Assembly (NCBI GenBank): GCA_003864495.1
Contig: PEDN01001356.1
Location: 62,001-126,000, forward strand
DNA length: 64,000 nucleotides
Origin: Nemopilema nomurai
Lineage: Eukaryota; Cnidaria; Scyphozoa; Rhizostomeae; Rhizostomatidae
Reading direction: 5' to 3'
Shown here: piece after piece, positions 44,456-55,689 of the stretch
Numbering within the stretch: the stretch's first letter is position 1
How the letters are laid out: every line of letters begins with the position of its first letter
Translations under genes and position numbers: made by a program
Notes under the pieces: model-generated
Seen by the model: only the letters and a program-made list of their open reading frames with translations
Told to the model about the DNA's origin: nothing
Databases searched by the model: none

Positions 44456-47400
44456 GAAAATAAATATGCTGCAATAGGCCATAACAAGTTATTTATCTTT
44501 GTAACCTATTTTATAAATATAATATATTATTTCATTCTGGCAATATTTATCATTATATAAAATTGTATTATTATAGAAAAACATTGATGGTAAAAACTTT
44601 ACTTCTTCACTTCTCATTTATTTTTATCGTTTGCAACAACGAAGTACGGGCGGAAAGCAGAGACCAAGAATCTGAGGGCATGATGCGGGCACTATGCCCC
44701 TCTCTACTCTTAAGATTTTGAGATCATTCTTTATAGGAAGAGTAAGTCACACTAGATTGAATTTTTACAATCTTCATGAATCTACCCAAACTCGCAGCTC
44801 ATTTACGTAAAACCTCATTTCATTTGATTGCATATTCACATATGAAGAGGTGCACTTTTGTCTTGTATTGGTCATTTCGAGTGGAGGTTTGAGAGCGGGT
44901 CCGGGGGTTAGCACTGCCCCATGCACCCCGTTTATGGTGCTGAAAAGAGACCCCAAGACTAAGAAAGAAAGTTGAAAATTGTTAATAACGAGGGCATCGC
45001 ATTTCCCAAAACCATGTGTTAGAAAAACTATGTTTTCCTTTAGCTCCTGCATTCAATGCTTGTTAGTTATTATCGTAACATAAAATGTTATTTTTCCTGC
45101 AGAGCAACAAATATTTCTGGCAAGGACAATGCACATATGATGCACTAAAAGGAAGGAGTATGCTAAGGAGTATGCAGAACAGTTTGAAACATTGCGTACA
45201 TCTTGCGCAAATAAATCCACCATTATTTGTGTGAAAAGATTTTCTGGAGTTAACAGAAGAGCGAAAGAAACCCTGATTGTAAAAATGATATTTGTTTTTT
45301 TGTGAAAATCTGGGCATCTTGTTGGAATATTGTTATAATCATATAATTGTCTGTAACTTTTTTACCTAGGACAGAAACAATTATTGATAATGGTTAATGG
45401 TCTTTAGGACACTATAACCACATGATGCACAACTGCATATGCATTAAAGAATGTGTTCCTGGATGACAGGATATGAATTGCTGCTTAGATTATACTAATA
45501 GCAAAATTATTTTTCATTCCATACAAAACCTTGAAGCTATAATTCCTTATCAAGTAAAATTAAACAAAGTCATTTCTCCGACTGCATTGTCTTTGAAATC
45601 CTGAGTAGTTTTCTTCCTTTCTTTTGAACTCACAAATTGTATTAAGAGGAAATAAAGTGTATAAATAATTTTGAAAATGTCTTTTAAAATAGTTCGTTAA
45701 AGTTGATGAGTACTTAGTAATTGATCTTTAATGTTTAATTTTCATTTGTTTGTTATTTATTGTTGGCAAAACTTTTATCTCAATCATCTTCAGTGTATGC
45801 TTTGGATATTAATATCTAAACTGGATGCATGTAAATCAAATGAAATCAAAACAAGAAAACAACCCAAAACTCTTAAACTCACAGATACAGGACAAAAGAA
45901 ACCAATTTGCAGAGATTTTGCAGTTACAAAATGGTCAATAGAGCAATAGTTTCAAGATCATCCTGAAAAACATTGCTGATATTTTTCCAAGTTATCCTGA
46001 TTGAAAAGGTTGACTAATTAATCAGTAAATTTATCGGCTTACTTTAAATTGGGGCCCCTGTTAATCAGCATGGCTGTGTAAATAACTGCAATTCCAGGAA
46101 ATGATTCTGGATCGTTGTTCAGGATAAGACACACTGATTTAAGCATTTTTGTAAAAAACGATTAATCATTCTGTACACGTATTTAACAAAGCCACTTATT
46201 CACATAGGTTGCTTAAGAATATTTCAAACTAGAGGAGAAGCAGAAAAGAACACTTGTCTCCTTGTATTTTAAGATTAGTTCTACTGCCTCTATTGTATAC
46301 ACTATGCCTATTTGCTTTTTGCTTCATCTTTGCAATTTTTTTGTTGGGAAACAGACAATAAAGAAAAAGTGAAGTAGGCTGGGATACTGAGGTGAATCCC
46401 ACCCCATGCATTCTTTGATTCTTTATCGCGTAATGAGAGAAAAACTCAATAAACAGGCTGGGTAAACCGTAAGATTATCAATCGATAAAACCGTGCATTC
46501 TTTCCTACATCAACTCAACAACCAACTACGATCAACAACAAAAACCAATTGATTAACAACTTTGGATTAAGTAAATTACACCTGAACAACCAATCAGAAA
46601 TAAGAGTAAGGTTAATGGGATTAGTCATATGACAATTAGCTCAACACGTTTACACATTACCTCAGCAACGATTGTGTTGGCTGCGAAAACTAAAGAAACA
46701 GAACTGTAATTAAAGACACATAAACAATACCTTATATATTCACAAAATTTCTAAAGAAAACGTGTGGGGAAATGCTGCACAGTGGAAGGTTCTCCGACAG
46801 ATACTTCCACAAGTACGTCAACAGACTCTTTTTTCTTAGATTTATTTAGATTTCTTTAAATTTCCTTAAATTAATAAAAGAAACTTACTGATAAATTTAT
46901 TTTGGCTGTGATAGCAGTATTTAGCATTGAAAATGGTGAACATCAAGAAACTGAAATGAGAGAACGATAATTTTTTAACGTCTTTGTATTTTTATTATTA
47001 TATCAAGAAGGCAAAAATAGTGGATAAGAAAACATTCCGACCAAAGAGTAAGAGCAAAGAATCTTATACAACCATATTTCAAACCTTTAAAAAAGTACTC
47101 TATCAGGTTTGCTAGAGCTCATAGCTTTTAGAATCTTATGAAACTAATTCAATTCGTGTATGCAGATGTACTTTTTGAACCTTAGCCAGTCGGAAGCGGG
47201 AGGCTAGAGAGGGAGCTGGAGCCCCCAAATAATTTTCAAACTGTACTTTTTTCCTTTTTACTAGTGTACTCAATGGGAAGCAATGCAATGGCCAGCCCTC
47301 AAATATGAATTTCGTTCCGACGACATTGGGTTATGTTATCCTGTCTGCCACGCAATTTTGTAGAACCCTGTCAAACTCTGCATTCTTAAAATAGTCCCTA

Positions 47401-47629
47401 CACATCATTCTATTTCTACCATTGTTTAAGCCCACATGACTCCTGACTGATGCTTACCCAATTTCTTGCACCATCCTTCATCATGTTTCGGAATCCTTCA
47501 TCACCTCTTAATTTTAGAATCGCCATAACCCTATATATAATCAAGTTCAATGTAATTAGTTTTCATATTCGCTGAAGAAAGGTGTTCAAAAATCCACGTC
47601 AAGAGCTATTAAACTTTATTGTATGAACA
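44456..47629. other. Three-kilobase stretch with no recognised gene
   Basis: AT-rich sequence with scattered short open frames (for example 44774-45052 -, 45731-45949 +) that show no motif, no codon-bias impression and no repeat partner in the window. This is the longest blank region here. Confidence 0.4.
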
Positions 47630-48085
47630 TGGAGGAATCCAAGGAAGAAATCAATGATTCCATCCTGAAAGTGAAAGCTGGCTTTAAATCAAAGTCAAAA
47701 GAGAAGGGAAAATACCAGGAAAAGAGAAGACAATATCTAGATTTAATTGGTCAACCAGCCCAAACCTTGCAATTCGGCAGACGTTGAAGCAGCTGCAGGA
47801 AGAGAGCTTTTTCTTGCAGCTTCATCAATGAAAAAGCAGAAGACAGCTGCTGGAGCCAGAGGCTCTGATCATGACTCGTCTTTCCAGCTATTAGAAAGCG
47901 ATGATTTCAGGGAGATATTAGAAGATCTAAGTGACAATTTTGATGCTTTTGGCATAGAAAGTGAAAGCGAGCTTTCTGATTATCAGATGCTTGACACCAC
48001 AGAGAATAATAATAAGCATGAGAAGAGTCGATCTTCTTCATTTTTAGCCACAATAGCTACTGCTTCAATTTCAACTTACAGGTAA
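47630..48085 (+). pseudogene. Unidentified Lys/Ser/Glu-rich coding fragment
   Basis: From about 47630 a frame reads MEESKEEINDSILKVKAG and a Lys-rich stretch. After a frame change near 47780 a second frame runs to 48085 with FQLLESDDFREILEDLSDNF and ESELSDYQML, followed by a GTAAGT that could be a donor. I do not recognise it. The style (basic head, acidic tail) fits an N-terminal exon of a mobile-element protein. Homology is unknown. Confidence 0.35.
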
Positions 48086-48271
48086 GTCTCGTTTAATTTT
48101 CAATTCTATTTCACCATCAGCCTACGTCATTACAGAGTTGTACGAGATTTCAGAGCTGGCATTGAGTCAATATTAAATCATCAGAGAAGCAACAACAACA
48201 ACAAAAACAGAAAGATGTATAAGCTTAAATTCCATGTAATCTTTATATATATATATATACTAAAGAAAAGG

Positions 48272-48684
48272 TTAAGGAACAGAATGAGAATTTTCAATTA
48301 CAGAGTCCATTATTGCATTACCATAAGTAAAACTAGTAGTGTCTTTGAAATTGTAAAATTTTTGAAAACCAGCAGCTATCATTATATCCGCAATGGCATA
48401 CTGTTTTGATGCCAGGTGAGAAGCAGAAGCTGCCCTTGTACTGTGACTGCTGTATTTAGCTGTATCTACACCTGCAGATTTCATAAAAGATTTTATCCAA
48501 TGAGAAATGGTATCACGAGAGACGGCTTTGTGAGGTTTTATAAAACTAATTAATAATTGCTTTTCTTGGCCGCCCAAGAGTGATGTTCTTAACAAGTATT
48601 CTTTTATATGACCCACAATACATAATCTACCGGTCAGTTTTTGGTTATCTTCCGACAATACTCTGAGGAGTGTTGGAAGAAAAA
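48272..48684 (-). pseudogene. Tyrosine recombinase C-terminal domain (DIRS/Ngaro-like)
   Basis: The - strand reads LSEDNQKLTGRLCIVGHIKE, YLLRTSLLGG, FIKPHKAVSRDTISHWIKSF and YSSHSTRAASASHLASK. The HSTR box gives the catalytic His and Arg of tyrosine recombinases, and the IKPHK and RDTISHWIK context is typical of YR retrotransposons and Crypton-like elements. The frame on the N-terminal side runs into sequence cut by the piggyBac insertion. The nucleophilic Tyr region (AGFQKFYNF) is atypical. No reverse transcriptase was seen. Confidence 0.65.
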
Positions 48685-50831
48685 ATTATGTCCATTTGAT
48701 AATTTTTTAGGTTGAATTGAAAAAAGCAACAAACATTCACAAAATAGCAAAAGAATAGATCCCTTATACATTTAAACAATTATACACACTAAAAAACCTT
48801 AATACATTATTAAAAATATTTTAATTCAGTCTGAATTCTATGTGTGGTATGGACGAAAACAGTCTATGCACAGAAAAATGTTGCATTTTGTACATTTGTA
48901 CATAACTTTGCTGCCGCATTCATTCTTGCAATAACCTCTCTTATCAGTTTTCACCACAAAGTGTTGTATACCATCATATCTTTTTGTTGCATTTGGCTGT
49001 TGCCCAACAGATTTTTTTCTTGATGAAAATTTACCAATTAAATTTTTTGACAATTCAATTCGAAAATCTTTTTGGCCACGTTTTTTGCATTTGGTTAGAA
49101 TTGTTGCAATATCCAAGCATTTACAATGGCTTGCTTCAGCAAATCAAAAAAGATAGGCACCCACCATCTGTAAGACTTCCTTGAAAAATTTTGGTAAGAC
49201 ATCATCTGATCATTGGTGTCTACACCTCCCATATTTTGACGATATGGTTTTATGCAAGGTGGGCACTGTCTTATGAGCTTCTCAGCAGTCCCTCTTTGAG
49301 ACTTTTTCACAAAGTCTGTTTCATTTGGTATTGGCCTGCTCATTGAACTGATGAGTATAACATCCTTTGTGTCCTTCCACTTTGTCACCACAATTTGAGG
49401 ATCTTTCATACGCCAGATCATTTCCCCTGGCTGGAGCTTAGCCTCCTTTATTTTTTTGGCAAAGCAGCCCGGTTTGGACGAATGGTTGCAGTTGCAAACA
49501 TTCCTTCTTTGTATAGTCCATCAGTTAGATCCACAGAAGAAAAAAAATTGTCAAAGTATAACATCCATGGCTGGCCTGGTTGCAGTTCTTTAGCCAACTG
49601 TTTAACAACATGTTCACCAAGTCCAACTTCAAGCTCAGCTCCTTTGCCTGTGTAAATTTCAAAGGCATACAAATAAGAGGACTTTGAATCAACAAGTTTC
49701 CACATTTTGAAACCCCATTTGTTTGGCTTCTCTTTCATGTACTGCTTTAGAGAGCTTCTGCCAGTAAATGGTATCATCCCCTCATCAATACTACACTCTT
49801 GATGTGGCACCCAGTACTTTTTGAAAGATATTTGAAGCAAATTCATTACTGGCCGAACTTTATGAAGTTTGTCATGATTTGCATGACCCTTTGGCAAAGC
49901 AGTATCATTGTCATTGCAATGCAGATACCTCAAAATATCTGTAAATCTGTTTCTACTGAAAACACTGCTTATTCTCTCTTGGCCAAGATCTTCTGACCAG
50001 TAGTCTTCAATGTTACCAAGACTGCACAAACCCATATAGGTAAAAAGTCCGAAAAATGCTCTTATTATAAGTAAAACATCCGAAAAACTCAGCGGTTGTA
50101 GGTTCCCATCTCCTCTTAGTAGAGGCAGCCGTAAAAGGGTTGTTTATTTGCTGCTCTGCATACTTGTTTGTTTCATTTACAATGATGTCAATCAGTTCTG
50201 CTGTAAAGAGCAATTCGATAAAGTTTGATGCGACTGCATCTTCACTCAATGTGACAACAGTCCTTGACTTTTTTCTGAAAGTTGGAAGGTGAACTGGCCG
50301 CTCAATTTCATTCCATATTGGTCCAGTCTCATCATACTCTTGTAAGCGATAAATTAGTTCTTGCTTTCTGCCAGTCGCAGCAATTTTTCGATTTTTACAG
50401 AGTTCTTTCAGCTCCACAAGATTCTTTTTAGCGTACTCTTCAAAATTCTCCTCAAAATCATCATCATTCACAACAAAGTCAACCTCTGAACCTCCGCTGT
50501 CGGACTCAATTTTGAATTGAAACTTGGCATAAAAGTTCCCGGATAATTGGACTTCAGATCGAGGCTGTTAGGCTGGGTACCTCACTTCTCAAAATTTTTT
50601 ATTGCTATTGAAAACATCCAATTTTTCAAAATTTTGCTCTGAAGTTTTCGAAAAATATTTGTATTAAAAAACTTAACTGTTCTACTGTGGACAATTTGCA
50701 AATATATTATAAATTGAATTATCAGCTATGTTTTCATACTAAATATGACTTCATTGAGCTTTGCAGAGCGAAGAAAAATATTTTATTGCGAAGCGCATTT
50801 TTTCGTTAAAATCCCTATGGCGGCGAAAGGG
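48685..50831 (-). mobile_element. piggyBac transposon with TTAA target, left end eroded
   Basis: The right end reads (- strand) CCCTTTCGCCGCCATAGGG directly against TTAA (50832-50835), a typical piggyBac terminus and target. The left end, placed by comparison with the related empty site at 38053-38190, is near 48685. There the expected TTAA/CCC end is missing, so a few bases were lost. Inside is one transposase gene in several frames. Confidence 0.75.
48841..50530 (-). CDS. piggyBac transposase with N-terminal SAP domain (frameshifted)
   Basis: Order: acidic N-terminus; SAP motif LVELKELCKNRKIAATGRKQ (about 50410-50350); piggyBac domain with ALPKGHANHDKLHKVRPV; first Asp in CSIDEGMIPFTGR; second in LYFDNFFSSVDL (about 49570-49530); third in RQNMGGVDTNDQMMSY (about 49230-49190); and a C-terminal cysteine-rich domain (CKNEC, YKCTKCNIFLCIDCFRPYH). 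All three catalytic Asp residues are present. Frame changes: near 50090, in a seven-T run at 49451-49457, and near 49100. The SAP module is unusual for piggyBac and may add AT-rich DNA binding. Confidence 0.8.
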
Positions 50832-50835
50832 TTAA
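50813..50835. repeat. piggyBac 5' terminus and TTAA target site
   Basis: CCCTATGGCGGCGAAAGGG followed by TTAA at 50832-50835. The inner CCCTA and outer AAAGGG make a small imperfect palindrome. Confidence 0.75.
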
Positions 50836-51069
50836 GTACGCGAAAACTAGTTCCGCATTTTCTAGCAATTGTGAGGTTTTGCACCACAAAGCACTTGTAC
50901 CACAAAGCAGTTGTACCACAAAGCACTTTTCAAGGAAAATAAGTTAGAAAGGGTAATCTGAGAAGAGATTGTCAAAAAGTAACTTTTCAATCTGGAAAAA
51001 GATTTTCCAATCCATACATTGAATGCAGAAGACAATTGTTTTCATTATGATAAGATTGAATGTTTTACA
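50836..51069. repeat. Right flank of the piggyBac, with a small internal repeat
   Basis: The first 70 bp match 38123-38190. The word GTACCACAAAGCACTT or a close variant recurs three times at about 50885-50935 (a 16-bp type tandem). Otherwise AT-rich. Confidence 0.55.
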
Positions 51070-51600
51070 GTTTTTTTTACCTGAAGCTGATTTAAAACAC
51101 CAGACTCTTCAGTGACAACCTTGTCACTTGTGCTCTCTGGAAAACAATCACTGATCGTTCTCATTGATTGATAGAACGTCGAATCTATACCAATATCTAA
51201 ACGGCTTAAAGCGATCAAGAATCATTCTCAGTACCTGGGAAAGCTTCTTGCTGATGTTTGTGTAATCTTTTACTTCCGCATCTGTTAAATTATCAAACGA
51301 AAAAACTCTTTTTTGGAGAGTTCCTCTTTTCAATTCTCAGTCTTTGCTAGCTCGCCTTCTGTAGAATTTTCGATAACCCCTACATCTGTAAAAGCAACAT
51401 CTTCGAAGCATAATCTGCCTTTTCAAAGTGAGGACACCATACCTATGCGTAACAAGATGGTGTATATTCAGCACAACACATCCTTGTGAGCCAAGCCATC
51501 TTACGAATCTGGTCGGAAGGTATTTCATGAAAGGAAAGATCCTTGTTTATCTCTGAATCAGAATTGCACAAGTAAATGCAGAGGAATCTCGACATTTTAA
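51070..51600 (-). pseudogene. Internally deleted THAP transposase
   Basis: Read leftwards: THAP start MSRFLCIYLCNSDSEINKDL (about 51595-51530), breaks, then VFSFDNLTDAEVKDYTNISK (about 51310-51250) and FDVLSINENDQ. The frame then passes directly to ISDCFPESTSDKVVTEESGV, which in intact copies lies about 150 residues later, after the first catalytic Asp. So a central block of the DDE domain is deleted. The second Asp and the Glu are also missing. Confidence 0.65.
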
Positions 51601-51720
51601 TGACGTATTTCAATGAGCGTCCCAAACTACGTTCACTGTCTTAGATTCAGGTTGTGATCATTTCTTTGTTTAGACTTATTATATTTTGACAAGCTCAAAT
51701 GTTCTCATCTAATTTATTTG

Positions 51721-52600
51721 TTTGTATCAGGAGAGCAGATACAGAGCCAAACATGAACTGGCAGGTGTGCAGCTGTCATTTTCGAGATGGCAAAAAAGGA
51801 ATGACCCTGAAATGTTTGCCAGAAATTCTTTGAAATTGCTTCAAATTGAGCCAGAAGCAAAGAAAGAAAACTAAAGAAAAAGGCAGAGGCAGATGACAGT
51901 CTTCTTGCTGACGAAGAAATGGCATTTGAAGATGTTGCAGGACCCTCCAGTGTAGCTCAAAGATTGATCTCCACTGATAATCTAGTATTAAAGAGTGACT
52001 TACGAAATGCAACCGCGGATATGGAACAGCTTCAGAAAAATGCTGAGTATCTTAGATGCTCTTATTCTGTGTCTTCTCTGAATGAGAATGTTTTGCGGAT
52101 GGAAACTGGCCTTCTAACTAAAAACGTTTTTTGGATCCTTGCAAATTATGCTGCACGCTTCAAGGATAGTGTTAATTATTATTCTGGTTGGAAAGTAGAG
52201 GGGGTAAAATTTGAGGACCAATTTCTAATAACTTTAATGAGACTCAGACAAACTACACCAATGTACGATATTATTTTTAAAGATCTCATGGCTACTGTCC
52301 CCTCACGAAACAAGAATAAAATATGCTCTCCTTCCTCTTTTCTCCCATTTCCAAATTGCAGAATTGTGAGCTCTTATGGGTGTGGCTCTAAATGGGGCCA
52401 TCACCTACATTAGTAAGTTGTATCCTGGTTCTGTGTCAGACAAGAAGATAGTGGAAGGCTGTGGGATACTGACTCATTTCCTATCTGGAGACTTGATTCT
52501 TGCAGATAAGGGTTTTCTGATAGAAGATATTATTCCTCATCCTCTTGGTTCCATAACCTTTTTAAATCTGTGGCATCTGTTCATCAATACGCTGTGCGAC
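51721..52600 (+). pseudogene. THAP transposase remnant (same family as element C)
   Basis: THAP tail CSCHFRDG near 51775, frame change, then ILANYAARFKDSVNYYSGWK, VKFEDQFLITLMRLRQT and PSRNKNKICSPSSFLPFP (52300-52360). The strand then jumps straight to GVALNGAITYISKLYPGSVS, skipping the first catalytic Asp segment. The second Asp is present (LILADKGFLIEDI, about 52493-52530). It is cut off at about 52600, where the end of another element begins. Confidence 0.7.
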
Positions 52601-52734
52601 CTTGACGTGTAGTCTAGTTACTATGGGTTCCAGGGTAAACAAATGTTGTAGTTGATGTTCCGTTGGCCGAAACTTGATCATTCTTGCATGTCATTTTTCA
52701 AAGTTCTATTACCTCCGGGCAAACTGATACAGTT

Positions 52735-54170
52735 ATGGATTTGCTCTCACTCGCGGACATCTTGAATCACTTTAATGATGATATCAACGTATTTCGTAGA
52801 GGCAAGGACAAATTTAAATCCGGGAGAGTTTTGTATTTTAACTTGGACAAGCTGTCAAATACGGCAAAAGTACAAGCAACTATGAAAGATAAGACTTACA
52901 AAGTCATAGTAAACTTGAAAAGTTCAGGTGGTATTGCTGAAACACAATGCGAATGTCCTAGAGGTAAATGGATTTGCTCGCACATGGTGGCTGCGTTGAT
53001 TTATGCCGAGAAAGTTGGTATATCCAAAATGGATGTTAATCCCTCGTGGATCAAACATCCAAAAAAAAATCTGAGGCAGGAGACATTACTTTCAGTGATT
53101 TGTTCCAGAATCAAAACCAGGATATACGGCATTGAATGAACCTGTAAGTGAAGAAGATATTTTGGATTTCCATTCATCTCTTAAGAATGCTGATTATAAA
53201 TGTGGAACGGCATGTGTTATAAGTCCTACGTTAAAGCTTAATGACAAATCTGGACTTCCATCATTCGTGCGGGACCTTTTGCATCTAGACGTGCCTTCTC
53301 TTAAAGAGGAATTGACATGCTGAGAGGAACAAATAAAGAAAGTTGAAGAGCAAACACGAGATCAAAGAAACAACCCACTTTGGTCAAAATTAAGACACCA
53401 GAGATTAAGAGCAAGGTAAGATACTAAAGATTGACAGTAAACATTTTCTTACTACTTAAAACCTGAAATTGAACTTGACACACCTTTTGCTTTTTTACCT
53501 ATATCCCATGGTTCTTTATTTCTCTAAGAAAAGGCCTTTCTTGATTAATGTGCCCATTATGTTTGTTATTATCTGAATATATCTGGCTTTATGGCAACTA
53601 TAGAGTGTGTTTCGTATTTTTTAGCAATTTTGGGAGCGTGCTAAAGGCATGTCATTCTGGTAGATATTCTCTTTCATTATTCAAAACACTACGAGGGGAA
53701 TACAATTTGGAAAAAAGGAAAGTGTAATGTTTGGGATAATGCATGAGACAGCTGCCATTAACTGCCACCAAATGAAGACTGGTCAACAAGTAAGAAAATC
53801 TAGGCTTATCCTCCTTAGAAATGGATTTTTGGGAGGAAGTCCAAATGGATATGTTGGTGATAGAGGTCTCTTGGAGGTTAAATGCTTGGCAAAACACAAA
53901 GACAGGCTAATACCACAAGCTATCTTATTTGAGAAGGAAAACAAGACCTTAAAGCAGTTTTGTTTGACAGAGGCTCTCGAAATCAATAAAGAGCACAATT
54001 ACTACCATCAAATATAGGGGTGTCTATATGCTGCTGATAACGATTGGTGTGATTTTGTAGTCTGGACGCTAAGAGATATGCACATTTGTAAAATACTTAA
54101 GGAAGTTGCGTGGTTGCCCAATATTGAAATCTTAGAGAAATTTTATTTTGAACGCCTTTTACCAAACTGA
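52735..54170 (+). pseudogene. YqaJ-family nuclease with SWIM finger, element E (degraded)
   Basis: ATG 52735 starts MDLLSLADILNHFNDDINVF. SWIM finger CECPRGKWICSHMVAALIYA (about 52950-53010). Frame changes near 53070 and 53320. After an intron-like gap (about 53415-53680) the YqaJ core resumes with GIMHETAAINCHQM, FLGGSPNGYVGD and LLEVKCLAKHKD. In the usual SPDG motif the catalytic Asp is Asn (SPNG), so the nuclease should be inactive. The expected tail NDWCDFVVWTLRDMHICK ends near 54170. Confidence 0.7.
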
Positions 54171-54949
54171 TATTAGTAGCCCTTAAGCAAGGCTGCCACT
54201 CATAAGGTGTTGTTTTCTCCTTCAGCAGATTTCTCTTCAGCAGTTAAAATTTCCTACATATCTCTTCATAAGTTTAACAATTTCCCCACAAAAAAATGGT
54301 TTTCCCCATAATTTTTTGAATTTCCCCTACTTTGTGTGAAAATAAATCTGCTGTAAAGATGCTTGTTTTCTTCATAATAATATGTCACTTGTGTGGGTCA
54401 AAATGCAAGGCTATTCAAGTTCAGTGTTATTTGTCAGTGTGTGGCATTAAGGAAAGAAAACATGTTAACTCCAAGGCCAACATTTGTATGTCTATACAGC
54501 TCCAGAGTTAACATGCTTCCATTATTTCTATAAATATTTCAGGAAATGTAATTCTGCTCTGTTGTTTTATTCAGTAAAAACTGCTATATTTTGTGAGATT
54601 AATCAGTTCTTTGAAAAACCTTATGTTATCGCTACAAAAATCTTATTTCCCCATAGGGATTCCCTATTCCAGACATTGGCTACAAATCCCCATATCATGG
54701 GGGATTTCCCCTATGAGTGGCAGGCTTGGCTTTAAGTCATTCAACATACCATTACACCTATTCATATATGCAAAATGACAATTTTATTCTGATGATATTA
54801 TGGAAAAATTATGGAAAAGGTTCTGTCTACTGAAAGTTTGGAATGACATTAGCTATTAGTGGAGATTGCAAATTTACCAAGCAACATGCAACAGGGGCAA
54901 TTTTTGTTGCTAGCGGCCGATAATGAGCTGGAAAGGAGTCTAAAATTCT
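54171..54949. other. Spacer between convergent genes of element E
   Basis: AT-rich. TTTCCCC(A/T)-type words recur at about 54280-54330 and 54640-54715. No gene was seen. Confidence 0.4.
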
Positions 54950-55440
54950 AAATGTTTTAATCTTTGATTGGCTCTCTCAACATGTATCCTTGCACGTGCA
55001 ATATTCCTTGTGTATATGCTCTCCTTGAAAAATTGCATCTTTTGCTTTCCAGACAAAAATGGGGGTAGGTTTAAATGAATTCCTTGAGGTATTATGTCAT
55101 GGATAGTGAAACTTTGTCATCTAAGATGAGATCCCCTCGGTTGAATACATCCAACACACCACAAGAAGATGTTATCGCTTGATCACTGGTATCTCCTGGG
55201 TATGCATCACTAACACATGTTATGGTGCCATTTGGGGCTACCCCAATTAAAAATCTTGCTGTGTAATTGCTCTTGTAATTGCTATAGGTTTGGGCAATAG
55301 CATCCAGATTATACCTTGGCACATGTATGTTGATTTTTGTGCAATCTATGGTCGTTCTCAAGATAAGAATTTTTCAAATGAACCAGGTAGACTGCATTTA
55401 TTTTGCTCCAGTGTAGGTATTTTCCTACTCATGATTGCTA
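54950..55440 (-). pseudogene. DDE transposase C-terminal part, element E
   Basis: Read leftwards: CSLPGSFEKF, then the first Asp in IDCTKINIHVPRYNLD (about 55350-55305), ITCVSDAYPGDTSDQAITSS, and LILDDKVSLS, where the usual LILADKGF is altered. After a frame change come LNLPPFLSGKQKM and ARARIHVERANQRLKHL, which keeps the Glu (about 55005-54960). The THAP finger and N-terminal half are missing. Confidence 0.7.
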
Positions 55441-55689
55441 TGTACAAGAATTAATACGAGACACGACAAGACAACAAGACAACCCTCTGATCTCGCAAAG
55501 GGATAAAATGATATGTTGGCTTCATATCCATTTGAGGAACACACATAAACGCAGCAATATTTTGGTATTTTTGAACTTTTCTCAGACGTATAAACTTCCT
55601 AGTAATACTTCGCCTTGAGGAACTAAGGCTTGTTTACCCCATAACGCATAGCAACCAATTTAAACCAATCAGTTTGAATTTTGCTCTTT

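Larger units (their letters stand above)
52603..55660. mobile_element. ISL2EU-type transposon E, internally deleted
   Basis: The ends are weak inverted repeats: the left, with GTTACTATGGGTTCCAGGGT at about 52617, matches the inverse of 55627-55656 (GTTGCTATGCGTTATGGGGT, then AAACAA). A YqaJ gene runs right (52735-54170) and a transposase C-terminal part runs left (55440-54950), convergent as in the complete elements. The THAP and N-terminal transposase region is deleted. Length is about 3.06 kb. Confidence 0.6.

Noticed and set aside
44774..45317. Host coding exons on the - strand
   Set aside because: Short open frames with no motif, no splice-site support and no resemblance to any family I know.
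48631..48685. Transcription terminator hairpin (GGTTATCTTCCGAC and its partial inverse)
   Set aside because: The same block at 38 kb pairs less well, and its reading as recombinase coding sequence explains it better.
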